Assembly (NCBI GenBank): GCA_011170375.1
Contig: DUEV01000005.1
Coordinates: 168,231 to 232,230, forward strand
Direction of reading: 5' to 3'
DNA: 64,000 nt
Source of the DNA: Dehalococcoidia bacterium
GTDB taxonomy: Bacteria; Chloroflexota; Dehalococcoidia; Dehalococcoidales; Fen-1064
Shown here: positions 50,729 through 59,772 of the stretch, in pieces
How the letters are laid out: every line of letters begins with the position of its first letter
Numbering within the stretch: the first letter of the stretch is position 1
The notes under the pieces: generated by a model
What the model saw: the letters and a program-made list of their open reading frames with translations, nothing else
Told to the model about the DNA's origin: nothing
Databases searched by the model: none
Translations under genes and position numbers: made by a program

Positions 50729-51202
50729 TTGGAAAGGCTGAGTTTTGATGACTATTGCCTCAAGATAGCCTCGGTGGTGGCTGAGCGCTCCACCTGCCGT
50801 CGACACCATATGGGGGCCGTCGCCGTCAGGGACAAGCATATCCTGACCACCGGCTATAACGGCGCCGCCGCCGGTCTAAAGGACTGCCTCGAGCTGGGTT
50901 GTCTTCGTGACGAGCAGGGGATTCCCTCTGGTGAGAGGCACGAGATATGCCGGGCGATTCATGCCGAGCAGAACGTTATCATCCAGGCAGCCCTGCATGG
51001 GGTTAGCCTTGAAGGTTGTACCATCTACTGCACGCACACGCCTTGTGTCCTCTGCGCCAAGATGTTGATAAATGCCCGAATAAGACGATTTGTGACCTTC
51101 GGCAACTATAGCGATGATGCTTTCAAGGAGCTATTCCGCGAAGCCGGCATCGAGGTGGAGATACGGGAGCGGCCATCACCTGAGATAACCTTTCTGGACT
51201 AA
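50729..51202 (+). CDS. dCMP deaminase-family protein
   Basis: The 157-aa zinc-dependent deaminase has HMGAVAVRDKHILTTGYNGA near residue 27, the catalytic motif RAIHAEQNVIIQAALHGVSL near residue 76 (HAE), and TPCVLCAKMLINARIRRFVT near residue 100 (PCxxC). These are the zinc ligands and proton shuttle of the dCMP deaminase family, which makes dUMP from dCMP for thymidylate synthesis. A dCTP deaminase/dUTPase-family gene lies 1.0 kb downstream, consistent with dUMP supply. The start is a TTG (50729), 3 nt after the previous stop. Confidence 0.92.
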   Translation: MERLSFDDYCLKIASVVAERSTCRRHHMGAVAVRDKHILTTGYNGAAAGLKDCLELGCLRDEQGIPSGERHEICRAIHAEQNVIIQAALHGVSLEGCTIYCTHTPCVLCAKMLINARIRRFVTFGNYSDDAFKELFREAGIEVEIRERPSPEITFLD

Positions 51203-51246
51203 GACTGGCTGACTTACCGGTCGTTTGGGTGTAGCGGCTGGCAAAC

Positions 51247-51714
51247 ATGACAAGCCCTGTTAATGGAGAAGTGATAAAGCGTGCTATGGAGAAGAATCAG
51301 GTATATCGGGGGATTGTCAAGACGGGGCGTGGTGCGGGAGTCGCCGAGATGTCATCTCCTGATGTTCTGGAGAGATTTAAACTGCTACTTGGGATTCCTG
51401 TAATTCCAGGCACATTGAATGTCGACCTTGACCAGCCCTTTGATTTATCCTTACTGGACTACGTTAACTTTGCCGGGATAGGTTTCAGCATAGACCTTGC
51501 GAAACAGGGCATAGATTATGACGGCGAGCTCGGTATGCATTATAGCCGGGTAATCGTCGCTGACACGTATCCTGCCGGTATTGTTTTCTTCACATGGGTC
51601 GATGACCCTTACACCGATGCCGAACTGGTCAGTCCCTATCATCTGAGAAGCGTTCTTAATCTACAGGACGGGGACACAGTTGAGTTCAGGCTGGTGGATA
51701 CCGAACAGGGTTAG
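51247..51714 (+). CDS. Archaeal-type CTP-dependent riboflavin kinase-like protein (DUF120)
   Basis: The 155-aa product resembles the DUF120 riboflavin kinase of archaea: YRGIVKTGRGAGVAEMSSPD near residue 19 (nucleotide loop GxGxG), LLGIPVIPGTLNVDLDQPFD near residue 45 (the PGTLN motif), and ELVSPYHLRSVLNLQDGDTV near residue 125. These kinases use CTP to make FMN. It is a monodomain protein without a DNA-binding extension, as in some methanogens. In a bacterial genome it would replace or supplement RibF, which I do not see in this window. The gene lies among nucleotide-metabolism genes. The assignment rests on motif style. Confidence 0.7.
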   Translation: MTSPVNGEVIKRAMEKNQVYRGIVKTGRGAGVAEMSSPDVLERFKLLLGIPVIPGTLNVDLDQPFDLSLLDYVNFAGIGFSIDLAKQGIDYDGELGMHYSRVIVADTYPAGIVFFTWVDDPYTDAELVSPYHLRSVLNLQDGDTVEFRLVDTEQG

Positions 51715-51727
51715 TCGCAGCGCTGGA

Positions 51728-52246
51728 CTATCGGTCGATGTTTTCCCCCTGGTAGGTTCCGGAGTAGCCCTCTGTCTCGCCTGTTAATCGCATGAAGACA
51801 ATCTGTGCGATAGCGACGTCTTTCTGGAGGCGGAACCCACGGGGGTTGAATACCACCATCATGGCCCGTGAGCGGCCCGAGTATCCGGCATCCCAGACAG
51901 CGCCGTACACGGTGACGCCGCTGCGCAACAGGCTGGAGCGGGGCTGGGCCAGCGCCATGATGTTGTTCGGAAGGTTAACAATCTCATTGTAGGTGATGAT
52001 GTAGGGGCCGGGCATCAGTTCAAGGAAGCCCAGGCCATCGAATACCAGCGGGGCGAGGTCGGAGACTAATCTCTGGCTATTATCGACCGTAATACTGCCC
52101 GCCGTCTGGGGCATAGCCACTTCACGGATGGTCAGGTCGAAGCCGTTGGGCTGTAGCTGGGCATCAAGGTCACGGTAGCCTTCAATCAGCGGCGGCTCGT
52201 TTTCCAGTAATTGGAGGATATCCTGCTTGGATAGAACGGCAGTCAT
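51728..52246 (-). CDS. dCTP deaminase/dUTPase-family protein
   Basis: The 172-aa product has the trimeric dUTPase/dCTP deaminase core: LDAQLQPNGFDLTIREVAMP near residue 30, NIMALAQPRSSLLRSGVTVY near residue 97 (PRSSLLRSGV in place of the canonical GRSSLxRxG), and AVWDAGYSGRSRAMMVVFNP near residue 118. These proteins convert dCTP to dUTP or dUTP to dUMP. Which activity applies cannot be decided by eye; the PRSSL and DAGYSG sequences look like the archaeal-type dCTP deaminase/dUTPase group. The ATG at 52246 is used instead of the track start at 52285. It is convergent to the riboflavin kinase gene. Confidence 0.82.
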   Translation of the reverse strand: MTAVLSKQDILQLLENEPPLIEGYRDLDAQLQPNGFDLTIREVAMPQTAGSITVDNSQRLVSDLAPLVFDGLGFLELMPGPYIITYNEIVNLPNNIMALAQPRSSLLRSGVTVYGAVWDAGYSGRSRAMMVVFNPRGFRLQKDVAIAQIVFMRLTGETEGYSGTYQGENIDR

Positions 52247-52307
52247 GTCAACCAAGTATAGCCCCCACTCTGAGCGGGCTGTCAAGGTTTAAGAGTTCAC
52301 ACGAAGT

Positions 52308-53369
52308 CTAGCCACGCTGGGCAAGCTGTTCTTTGAGGTAATTAATTGCTTCTACCGGGGAGGGGTCTACGCGGTACAGGATTGCCAGGTAATAGCTGAC
52401 GTAGTCGCCGAAAAGCACCAGGCTTAGCATCTGGCTCAGGTGAGAAGTACCCTCTCCATCCACAAACTCGTACTGGACTCCGGCACGCTTAAGAAGCTCA
52501 CAGGTGACTTCGTAGCGCCGCTGTATTGGTTGCGCCAGTAAAGGTGACCGCAGCAATACTACCACGATTTTCTCCGCCAGCTCCGGCGGGAACTGGTAAC
52601 CCACCACGGCGTTGTGGTTAAGCTCGGGAAAGACCTCATGGAAAGCCCAGGCTTTGCTGTTTTCGTTAAGCTGCGTTTTCCAGCGGCGGGCCACCTCGCT
52701 GAGCAGGCCAGCCCCGTATATTACCGTCAGGTGGCCGTGCAACCTCTCGGCCAGTTTTCGCGCCGGGTTCTTTGACGCTGGCCGTGTCTCGTCTATTTTA
52801 ATTGATAGCTTCTGAAGGACAGCCAATGCTTCATCTACATCGGCTGACTTGTCGCCGACCACGCCGAGTTTCTGCATGAAGCAGAGGATAGGCAGGAAGC
52901 TGAAGGCAAGGGCGGCGCGGGGTTGGGAGCGGTAGGTGAAGGTGAGGACAGGGATACCATTCTCGTCGGCTATACTCTTCAACTTGCCGCCGGTGGTAAT
53001 GGCCAGTTTCTTAGCCCCGGTCTCCAGAGCCTGGTTGAAGGCGGACAGTGTCTCTTCGGTGTTCCCCGAATAGCTTGAGGCAATCACTAGTGTCTTGTCA
53101 TCAACGAAGGCAGGCAGTTCGTAACCACGGTTAACGATAATCGGTAGCTTGGATTCTGGTACTGCCAGACTGCTGACCAGGTCACCACCGATGGCCGAGC
53201 CACCCATGCCGATGATGAGCACTTTGTTTATGTCGGAATATTCTTTAGGCAAGGTGAAATCCTTAGCCATCTGCCAGGCCTGCTGGCATTGCCAGGGCAC
53301 CTCGTGGATTCGACCAAGCATGTCTTCCGGGTCGAGCTTCTTGAGATTGCTACTGTCTGTTTCCGTCAT
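52308..53369 (-). CDS. Bifunctional phosphoglucose/phosphomannose isomerase
   Basis: The 353-aa SIS-domain isomerase interconverts glucose-6-P and fructose-6-P and also mannose-6-P and fructose-6-P. Visible motifs are NKVLIIGMGGSAIGGDLVSS near residue 47, TLVIASSYSGNTEETLSAFN near residue 92 (SYSGNTEE), and the C-terminal FVDGEGTSHLSQMLSLVLFG. The family (TIGR02128-like) is common in archaea and in deep-branching bacteria lacking a classical Pgi. Length is normal. It is 62 nt upstream of the dCTP deaminase-type gene on the same strand, and probably independent of it. Confidence 0.92.
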   Translation of the reverse strand: MTETDSSNLKKLDPEDMLGRIHEVPWQCQQAWQMAKDFTLPKEYSDINKVLIIGMGGSAIGGDLVSSLAVPESKLPIIVNRGYELPAFVDDKTLVIASSYSGNTEETLSAFNQALETGAKKLAITTGGKLKSIADENGIPVLTFTYRSQPRAALAFSFLPILCFMQKLGVVGDKSADVDEALAVLQKLSIKIDETRPASKNPARKLAERLHGHLTVIYGAGLLSEVARRWKTQLNENSKAWAFHEVFPELNHNAVVGYQFPPELAEKIVVVLLRSPLLAQPIQRRYEVTCELLKRAGVQYEFVDGEGTSHLSQMLSLVLFGDYVSYYLAILYRVDPSPVEAINYLKEQLAQRG

Positions 53370-53404
53370 GGTAAGGTCATAATACCATAAACAAGCAGAG
53401 CCTG

Positions 53405-53866
53405 TTATTTTTTAGCACCTGCTTTGTTTTCTTCATCTTCTTTGATATCTTCCACTATTCTGTACACCTTTACGGCGTCGTCGGTAGTCTCAGCTTTCTC
53501 TATAGCTTTCAGCTTGGCTCGTGAGTCGACGAACGCCTCGAGGGATTTGCTACCGAAGTAAAACGTGATGATAGCACCTAGCTCCAGCAGTATCCACTTT
53601 TTGTCCTCGACGACCACGTAGTCTGCCCCCTTCAGCAGGACCATGGTGGCGATAGCACTGAATGATAGGGCAAGGAAGGTACGCATGGCGCCTTTGGGTA
53701 GCCCCATCGTTTCCTTTTTTTCGAGTGGATTAGCAATGCCCTTTTTCCAGTCCCGATATCGGAAGCCGAAGTAAAGAAAGAGTCTTATTATCCAGGCCAG
53801 TCCTGCGATTGCCACGACCACCACAATAGCCGTGGGTAAAAAGGTGTTTGTCAGGAAATCTCCCAT
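53405..53866 (-). CDS. Small membrane protein of unknown function
   Basis: The 153-aa product has an N-terminal helix (LPTAIVVVVAIAGLAWIIRL), a middle pair of helices (GAMRTFLALSFSAIATMVLL and ILLELGAIITFYFGSKSLEA), and a charged, helical C-terminal tail (KVYRIVEDIKEDEENKAGAK). Three membrane segments with a cytoplasmic tail are likely. I do not recognise a family; the MGLPKGAMRTFLAL segment might be a useful search probe. The track start at 53923 adds a Pro-rich leader; the ATG at 53866 is the better start. It lies 35 nt from the PGI/PMI gene, with norD upstream. Confidence 0.65.
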   Translation of the reverse strand: MGDFLTNTFLPTAIVVVVAIAGLAWIIRLFLYFGFRYRDWKKGIANPLEKKETMGLPKGAMRTFLALSFSAIATMVLLKGADYVVVEDKKWILLELGAIITFYFGSKSLEAFVDSRAKLKAIEKAETTDDAVKVYRIVEDIKEDEENKAGAKK

Positions 53867-54019
53867 TATTATTCTGTGCCCTCCTTTGCCCCGTGATACT
53901 GGTGCCGTTAGCGGGGGACTCATGAATGTGCGTGTGGGGTCATATTATATCCCCATATGTATCCGTGTCAAGATAGTACGACTAATGTTACTGAAAAATA
54001 AGGGTTTGTCAGGATACCC

Positions 54020-56476
54020 CTAGGTGGTAAACCATCCGTAGAGGGTCGGCAGACACGCTGGTAGAGATTCGATATCGTCCAGCACCTCGTACTGCATATC
54101 GCCGCATATCGTCCTGAGATAGTCGTGTCCTTCCCGGTCGAAGGTAAGACATAGCGACGTTATCCCCTTCTGCCTGGCCTCCAGCAATGCCATCTTCGTA
54201 TCATGGATAGCATATTCTTTCTCAAGCCCTTCCCTTCCATAGTTGTGGTCTTCAGGTCGACCGTCGCTGATGAGGAAGAGGAACTTGCCCTTGGACTCCT
54301 GCTGCTCCAGCTTCCATGTGGCGTGGCGGATGGCCGGTCCCATTCTGGTTCCCCGCTGTGGAATAATGCTATCAATCCGGCTCTTCACCCGGTCCGAGAA
54401 GTCTTCCTCAAGGTCCTTTATCATGTAAAGCTCCACGTTTTCTCGCCCGTGACTGGAGAAACCGTAGATTCCGTAGTTGTCGCCGATGGCCTCCAATGCC
54501 CTTATCAGCAGAACGATGCTCTCCTTCTCGAGATCGATGATTCGTTTGAACTCTCTTGGCCTGAGTTTACCCTTATGGTCGGACTGTAGCCACTCGAAGT
54601 AAGTCCGGTAGTCGCTGGCAAATACAGGATTGATGGAGTCTCTCTGCAGTCGATTGATGTATTCGACTGTTGAGGAACTCATGTCCAGAAGGAAAGCCAC
54701 CGAAACATCCCGCTCTACCTTATTCCTCCGCCAGTAAATTTTAGCATCCGAGCCGTGCCCGGCTTTCTTTCCGATAACGAAGTCCACCAACGCATCAAGG
54801 TCGAAGTCCTCACCGTCATGCAGTCGTTTCACCTTACGGCGGGCCCGAGGATTCAGTTGTTCAAACCGCCCTCTGATTTCAGCAACCAACCGAGCATACT
54901 CATCGAGGGTAGCCTCGAAAAAGTCGGTATTACCCTCTTCCAGTGGCATCTCCCGTACCCGACACCACCTTAATCGATAATCACTGGCCCGGAAGTCCCA
55001 CTCGTCATACAGATAAGAGCGAGGGCTATCGACTGCAAGGGATTCACCTTCGATACTGTCGTCCTCCTGCTCTGGTTGAGCCTCACTCAATAGAGTATCC
55101 TGCTCACTCAATGCGTTCATACCGAAGACATGAGTTTCTTCCGGATCATCGGTTGCAGCTGCCAGCTCGCCGATATCAAGAATGTCATCCAGCATAGCAG
55201 TATCTGTCGACGCCGGCCACGGTGAATGCGCATATTCTGTCTCCGTCCCGTCAACACCAGTCGCCTCCGCCTCCTTGGTTTCATAAACAGGCTCCAGCCT
55301 GAAAATGCCCCGGTACTCTACCCTGGCAGGACTGAAGTGTGGTGAATTATCAGTAGCCTCCCACTCTAGCTCTCTCAGCACTGCGTCGATATCACTGGAC
55401 GTGAAGAGCCCGTCGCTGCTGTTAAGCTCGATTGCCTCCCACCGGTCAATCCGAGAACGACTCGCGGGTATCCTGCTGGCCAGTTGATAAAGGCGTATCA
55501 TAACTTCGGTGCTATCGTCTATGCTGGCTTCCGATGACATCACGCGACCCAAAATCCTGCTGGCAAGCTGCAGAGGTGTACGCAGTACCGCCGGGACCAG
55601 CCATTTCCCCGAACTTTCCAGACTGAGCCGGACCATAATCTCAAGGAAAGCCTCTCTGAGTGAGTGTGAGGTGATGGGGGGTCTTATACTCATTGCTTCG
55701 GCCTGAATCCTGCTGTAATCCTGCCTAATGCCCCGGTACCTCTGTTTGGTGGCGAAGTCAATGCGGCCGTCCTCCACAATAGTGAATATATCGGTGGCCA
55801 GACTGCTGTTGTCGAAGAGATTCAGAAATTTCAACAGGTCCGTTTCAGTATCATCGCTCTCGACCGGGCGGTGTGAAAGACCCAGGTCACGGCAGAGAGA
55901 GGTGGCTTTATCAATCCTGAATTCATAACTGCCGAATTCAAAGTGCCCTATCTGATGAGTGGTCATTACCTTATACCACGTGAAGTTCTCGGGTTTGCTG
56001 GGATACCTGTCAACGAATTCCGGCAGGAAGATGGCGTTACGGTTTATCGGGAGCTCCGCAGATAGAACGGGAGTCTTGCTGCCAATCAGTGCCAGGCAGT
56101 AGGTTTCCATAAGCTTCTTAATACTATCCAGTTCAACCCCGGGTGAAAGCTTCTCCAGCAGTTGAACACTCCTGAACGTTCCCAGACGGAAATACTCTAT
56201 ACCACTCCCCTCGCTCTTACGAAGTAGCTCAAGACCTTCCTGACACCAGGGTTCCAGACCGGTTGGACCAGCCCTTTCTATCACAAAAGGACAGGTTCTC
56301 AGGAATTCTGATGCTGCGGGGGAGGATATGCGAAGTGCTTCTTCGGTCAGCTCCAGGAGGCGGTTATGCACCGCAGCGGGCACCAGTCGTATTACCGCAC
56401 GAAACTCATCGGCAATCGTCGGTGGAAAGCTCTCAAGTGCCTGCTTTACCGAGATGGTGTCTCTGTTGTCTGTCAT
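54020..56476 (-). CDS. norD: VWA-domain NorD-type protein
   Basis: The 818-aa product has a C-terminal von Willebrand A domain with a MIDAS motif, VSVAFLLDMSSSTVEYINRL near residue 590 (DxSxS), and SKGKFLFLISDGRPEDHNYG near residue 740. The N-terminal part contains WYKVMTTHQIGHFEFGSYEF near residue 168, the HQxGH-like block found in NorD proteins. An acidic linker runs from about residue 415 to 500 (for example EQDTLLSEAQPEQEDDSIEG). NorD and NorQ act together to insert metal or activate a target enzyme, usually NO reductase or Rubisco; neither target is in this window. It follows norQ by 27 nt. Confidence 0.88.
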   Translation of the reverse strand: MTDNRDTISVKQALESFPPTIADEFRAVIRLVPAAVHNRLLELTEEALRISSPAASEFLRTCPFVIERAGPTGLEPWCQEGLELLRKSEGSGIEYFRLGTFRSVQLLEKLSPGVELDSIKKLMETYCLALIGSKTPVLSAELPINRNAIFLPEFVDRYPSKPENFTWYKVMTTHQIGHFEFGSYEFRIDKATSLCRDLGLSHRPVESDDTETDLLKFLNLFDNSSLATDIFTIVEDGRIDFATKQRYRGIRQDYSRIQAEAMSIRPPITSHSLREAFLEIMVRLSLESSGKWLVPAVLRTPLQLASRILGRVMSSEASIDDSTEVMIRLYQLASRIPASRSRIDRWEAIELNSSDGLFTSSDIDAVLRELEWEATDNSPHFSPARVEYRGIFRLEPVYETKEAEATGVDGTETEYAHSPWPASTDTAMLDDILDIGELAAATDDPEETHVFGMNALSEQDTLLSEAQPEQEDDSIEGESLAVDSPRSYLYDEWDFRASDYRLRWCRVREMPLEEGNTDFFEATLDEYARLVAEIRGRFEQLNPRARRKVKRLHDGEDFDLDALVDFVIGKKAGHGSDAKIYWRRNKVERDVSVAFLLDMSSSTVEYINRLQRDSINPVFASDYRTYFEWLQSDHKGKLRPREFKRIIDLEKESIVLLIRALEAIGDNYGIYGFSSHGRENVELYMIKDLEEDFSDRVKSRIDSIIPQRGTRMGPAIRHATWKLEQQESKGKFLFLISDGRPEDHNYGREGLEKEYAIHDTKMALLEARQKGITSLCLTFDREGHDYLRTICGDMQYEVLDDIESLPACLPTLYGWFTT

Positions 56477-56503
56477 GTGGCATATATTCTCAGTTTTGTT
56501 GGG

Positions 56504-57403
56504 CTACTCAAATATACTGGAAACGACCTCTTCGATACTCTGCTGGACCTCGGCTTCGTCTGAGACAGCCCAGACTACCGCCACCTGGCAGGCCCGCCGT
56601 GGTGCGACGCCCTGTTTGATGAGCTTCCCGGCATAGATTAGCAGGCGGGTGCTTGTCCCTTCCTGTAAATGGTACTCCTTCAGGTTTCTCGCCTTCTCAC
56701 CGAGTCGGGCCAAATCACGGGCTAGGGTCTCTGAAACGCCACTCTCATGCTTGATGACTTCCGTCTCCAGGTCCAGCGGCGGGTAGTCAAATTCAATGGC
56801 AATAAACCTCTGGCGGGTGCTCTGCTTGAGGTCTTTGAGAGTGCTCTGATATCCCGGATTGTATGAGACTACCAGCAGAAAACCATCGTTGGCTTCAATC
56901 ACCTCCCCCTTTTTCTCTACCGGCAGAATCCGGCGGTGGTCGGTGAGGGGGTGGACCAGCACTGTGGTATCTTTCCTTGCCTCGACTATCTCATCGAGAT
57001 AGCAGATAGCGCCGGCCTTGACTGCCCTGGAGAGCGGCCCGTCAATCCACTTCGTAGATTCACCTTCAAGGAGATACCTGCCGACAAGGTCACTGGCGGT
57101 CAGGTCCTCATGACAGGCAACTGTAATCAGGGGAATGGCCTGCCGCCCGTCAGAAAGTGCCGCTTTCCGGGAACGAGATTTAGCCACAGTAAGTGGCTTG
57201 CCCAGTCGATAGGCCATGTATTCCAGGAACCTGGTCTTGCCACATCCCGTGGGCCCTTTGAGGAGCACCGGTATCCTCTGAGAGTAAGCAGCCTCAAACA
57301 GCTTTACCTCGTCTCTGACCGGCAGGTAGAACGGTTCTTCGGTAATAACGTACTCCTCAACCACGTGTTCCCGGTATTTTCTCTGCTCTTGAACTGACAT
57401 CAC
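56504..57403 (-). CDS. norQ: MoxR-type AAA+ ATPase NorQ/CbbQ
   Basis: The 299-aa ATPase shows Walker [21 protein letters not shown] near residue 44, Walker [21 protein letters not shown] near residue 128, the sensor-1 region [12 protein letters not shown], and a C-terminal lid ([20 protein letters not shown]). The pairing with a NorD-type VWA protein directly downstream is diagnostic of the CbbQO/NorQD chaperone-like activases, in which the ATPase hexamer remodels a target with the VWA protein as adaptor. A promoter lies 100 nt upstream. The target enzyme is not encoded next to it. Confidence 0.92.
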   Translation of the reverse strand: MMSVQEQRKYREHVVEEYVITEEPFYLPVRDEVKLFEAAYSQRIPVLLKGPTGCGKTRFLEYMAYRLGKPLTVAKSRSRKAALSDGRQAIPLITVACHEDLTASDLVGRYLLEGESTKWIDGPLSRAVKAGAICYLDEIVEARKDTTVLVHPLTDHRRILPVEKKGEVIEANDGFLLVVSYNPGYQSTLKDLKQSTRQRFIAIEFDYPPLDLETEVIKHESGVSETLARDLARLGEKARNLKEYHLQEGTSTRLLIYAGKLIKQGVAPRRACQVAVVWAVSDEAEVQQSIEEVVSSIFE

Positions 57404-57501
57404 TGATTACTCCCATTCAGCTTTACTGGCGTGTCAGGAGGGCGCATAAATGAATAATTGCCTGTATGGACAATGACTAAGTATATGTTGCTCAGAATTT
57501 G

Positions 57502-57530
57502 ATTGTAGCATTTGAGACATTGAACCGCAA
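57502..57530 (-). promoter_or_regulatory. Promoter of norQ-norD
   Basis: Minus-strand TTGCGG, a 17-nt spacer and TACAAT lie about 100 nt upstream of the norQ start. Predicted start is near 57495. Confidence 0.45.
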
Positions 57531-57583
57531 TCTACGCATATACTTGGTTCCCGTGCTACAATAATCGGGAGGAGGTATGGTAT

Positions 57584-58285
57584 GTGATGATGTCAGATTT
57601 ACATAGCGGAATTGAAGCGCTGGCTAACTGGATTTCGCAAGCCAAACATCTGGTCGTCTTCACTGGTGCCGGTATCAGCACTGAGTCGGGTCTGCCTGAT
57701 TTCAGGGGTCCTGATGGCCTCTGGACGAGGCGGGACAAAGGACTGCCTCCACCAAAGTTCGACTGGTCGTCGGCCGAGCCGAATCAATCCCATATGGCGA
57801 TAGTCGAGCTCCAGAAAATGGGCAAACTGGCTTTTCTCATCTCTCAGAATATAGACAATCTCCACCTGGCATCAGGAATTAATCCAGAGCTACTGGCGGA
57901 GCTGCACGGTAATCTGACCAAGCTGAAGTGCCGTAAGTGTGGCTTCAAGTGTGACTACTCCCCTGATTTCGATAAGTGCCCTCTCTGTGGCGGAGAGCTT
58001 CGTACCAGTGTGGTCAACTTCGGCGACCCCATGCCACGCGACGAGGTAGAGAAATCGGAATGGCACTCACGTCGCAGCGATCTCTTCATCGTGGCTGGTT
58101 CCAGCCTAGTTGTCTATCCGGCAGCCGACATGCCCAGGATAGCCCTCCAATCCGGTGCTAAGCTGGTAATCATCAACCAGGGGGAGACTCCTTTGGACCA
58201 GGTGTGCCATCTCCGATTTGAGGAGGGGGTGGGCGACGTGCTGGTTCCGGTGGTAGCCCGATTGCATGAGATGCTGGGCTCGTGA
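57584..58285 (+). CDS. cobB: Sirtuin (NAD-dependent protein deacylase)
   Basis: The 233-aa sirtuin has LVVFTGAGISTESGLPDFRG near residue 22 (GAGxSxxSGxPDFR), FLISQNIDNLHLASGINPEL near residue 84 (QNID), and ELLAELHGNLTKLKCRKCGF near residue 101 with the catalytic histidine and first zinc cysteine pair. The second cysteine pair is CPLC. NFGDPMP and AGSSLVVYPAADMP complete the family pattern. It removes acyl groups from lysines using NAD. A GTG, an ATG and an ATG at 57584-57592 are tandem start candidates behind GGAGGAGG. It is divergent from norQ. Confidence 0.95.
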   Translation: MMMSDLHSGIEALANWISQAKHLVVFTGAGISTESGLPDFRGPDGLWTRRDKGLPPPKFDWSSAEPNQSHMAIVELQKMGKLAFLISQNIDNLHLASGINPELLAELHGNLTKLKCRKCGFKCDYSPDFDKCPLCGGELRTSVVNFGDPMPRDEVEKSEWHSRRSDLFIVAGSSLVVYPAADMPRIALQSGAKLVIINQGETPLDQVCHLRFEEGVGDVLVPVVARLHEMLGS

Positions 58286-58380
58286 GGGGTTTTCAGGTGT
58301 CCTTGACATGGGCGGCACGGTCGCCTAGAGTGTCTTTTATGCAGGTGCGCATCCATTAGAGAGATGAAAGGGAAAATAGC

Positions 58381-59661
58381 ATGACCGGCAATAGTGGAGC
58401 GGGTACATCAGGTTCAAATAGGGATTCCGTCGTGGTTGTTAAAGAGACTCTGGCCGGTGGCAAAATCCACCTGACGAGTCTCGTATTTCGCTACGGTGGT
58501 AACGTGTATATCCTGACCTATCAGAGGGGCGGGCGAACAAGGCATACTTTTATTGATGCCGGTGATTCCCGACATAGTGGTGAAATACTTAGTATATTGG
58601 CTGAGAGCGGTATCAATCCAGCTGATATCGAGAGGATAATCATAACTCATCGGCATCCAGACCACTTTGGATTGGTGTACCTACTGGCTGGGGAGTCAGG
58701 GGCGAAAGTTGTGGCCCATCACGGTTTCAGAGGTCTGGTCGAAGGTGAAGTGGGTCAGATGGAGCGGAGATGGCTGGACGATTCAGACCTGTCTCGATTA
58801 AAGGAATGCGATATCGAATATCTCCATGAATCTGATACAGGTGAAGCAGTCAAGCTCGCTGGGGTCGATTTTCCGAGTCTGGCAGAGGCGGTGGATATAG
58901 GGGAGGGAGGGAGGCTCGATATCCTCGGTTGTCCGCGGAGTGAGATGACCCACAGTCCTGACCAGTTGGTGGTGCTTTGCTCACCCCGGGATGACCCGCA
59001 TCCCCACGAACAGTCGAGCGAGGGTTTCCGTCCTACAGATGATGTCATTTTTTCTGGCGACCTCTGGTTGATGAGGGGCCCTATGTTCAGTTCTGACATG
59101 ACCGACATCATGTGGCGCTTCAGGGCTGGTCTGCGTCAGATGAGGAGCATGGTGTCAGGGGGAGGGATGGTGAGACGAGACCCCCGGGTGCAGGACTCGG
59201 AAGCGAAAGATGCACTCAAGAAGGGTTTCTGCTTGATAAGGGTAAAGCCCGGGCACGGCAACGAGTTCCTCGGGGCCAGAATAATCCCTCGCAGCATACT
59301 GGCAGACAATGACATGCTGGTGGAGTTCGGCTACTCGCTTGATGAAAGTTTGTCATTGCTGAAGTCGGCTGAGCTGGCTCCCAGGGTCGCTGCCCGGCGT
59401 GAACAGGCGTACCTTAGCTTTGCTGAGGAACTGGTTTCTTGGGCCGAGCTCGGTTATACGCCGGACGAGATAAGTGGACTCCTCGTACGTATCTACCGGG
59501 AGCAGGTTGGGGGAGGCCCTCTGGTCGAGAAGGACCGGCAGGAGAGGCGAGAAAGACTTAAGGGCTTGTTGACAAGATTAAGGGAGGATGAAACGCAGCC
59601 TGAATCACTCCGCCAGTTAGCTGAGTCCACTCAGTCTCTATTAACTTCAACTCGTTTGTAA
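58381..59661 (+). CDS. Metallo-beta-lactamase-fold hydrolase with extended C-terminus
   Basis: The 426-aa protein has an MBL-fold core with RIIITHRHPDHFGLVYLLAG near residue 82 (HxHxDH), VVAHHGFRGLVEGEVGQMER next, and VIFSGDLWLMRGPM near residue 220 (metal-bridging aspartate). A long insertion separates these, and a helical, charged C-terminal region of about 130 residues follows (VEKDRQERRERLKGLLTRLR). The enzyme class cannot be named; glyoxalase II, RNase or phosphodiesterase activities are all possible. The gene stands alone before the galactoside cluster. The long C-terminal extension is unusual for the family. Confidence 0.8.
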   Translation: MTGNSGAGTSGSNRDSVVVVKETLAGGKIHLTSLVFRYGGNVYILTYQRGGRTRHTFIDAGDSRHSGEILSILAESGINPADIERIIITHRHPDHFGLVYLLAGESGAKVVAHHGFRGLVEGEVGQMERRWLDDSDLSRLKECDIEYLHESDTGEAVKLAGVDFPSLAEAVDIGEGGRLDILGCPRSEMTHSPDQLVVLCSPRDDPHPHEQSSEGFRPTDDVIFSGDLWLMRGPMFSSDMTDIMWRFRAGLRQMRSMVSGGGMVRRDPRVQDSEAKDALKKGFCLIRVKPGHGNEFLGARIIPRSILADNDMLVEFGYSLDESLSLLKSAELAPRVAARREQAYLSFAEELVSWAELGYTPDEISGLLVRIYREQVGGGPLVEKDRQERRERLKGLLTRLREDETQPESLRQLAESTQSLLTSTRL

Positions 59662-59772
59662 AAAGCAAGCAGCTTCTGGAGAGAATGCGGAGTAGTCGTC
59701 TGGTTGGCACAGTCTGTATGACTATACTGAACCGATACATGTAAAGCGTATCTAACAGGGAGGTAACCGGAT

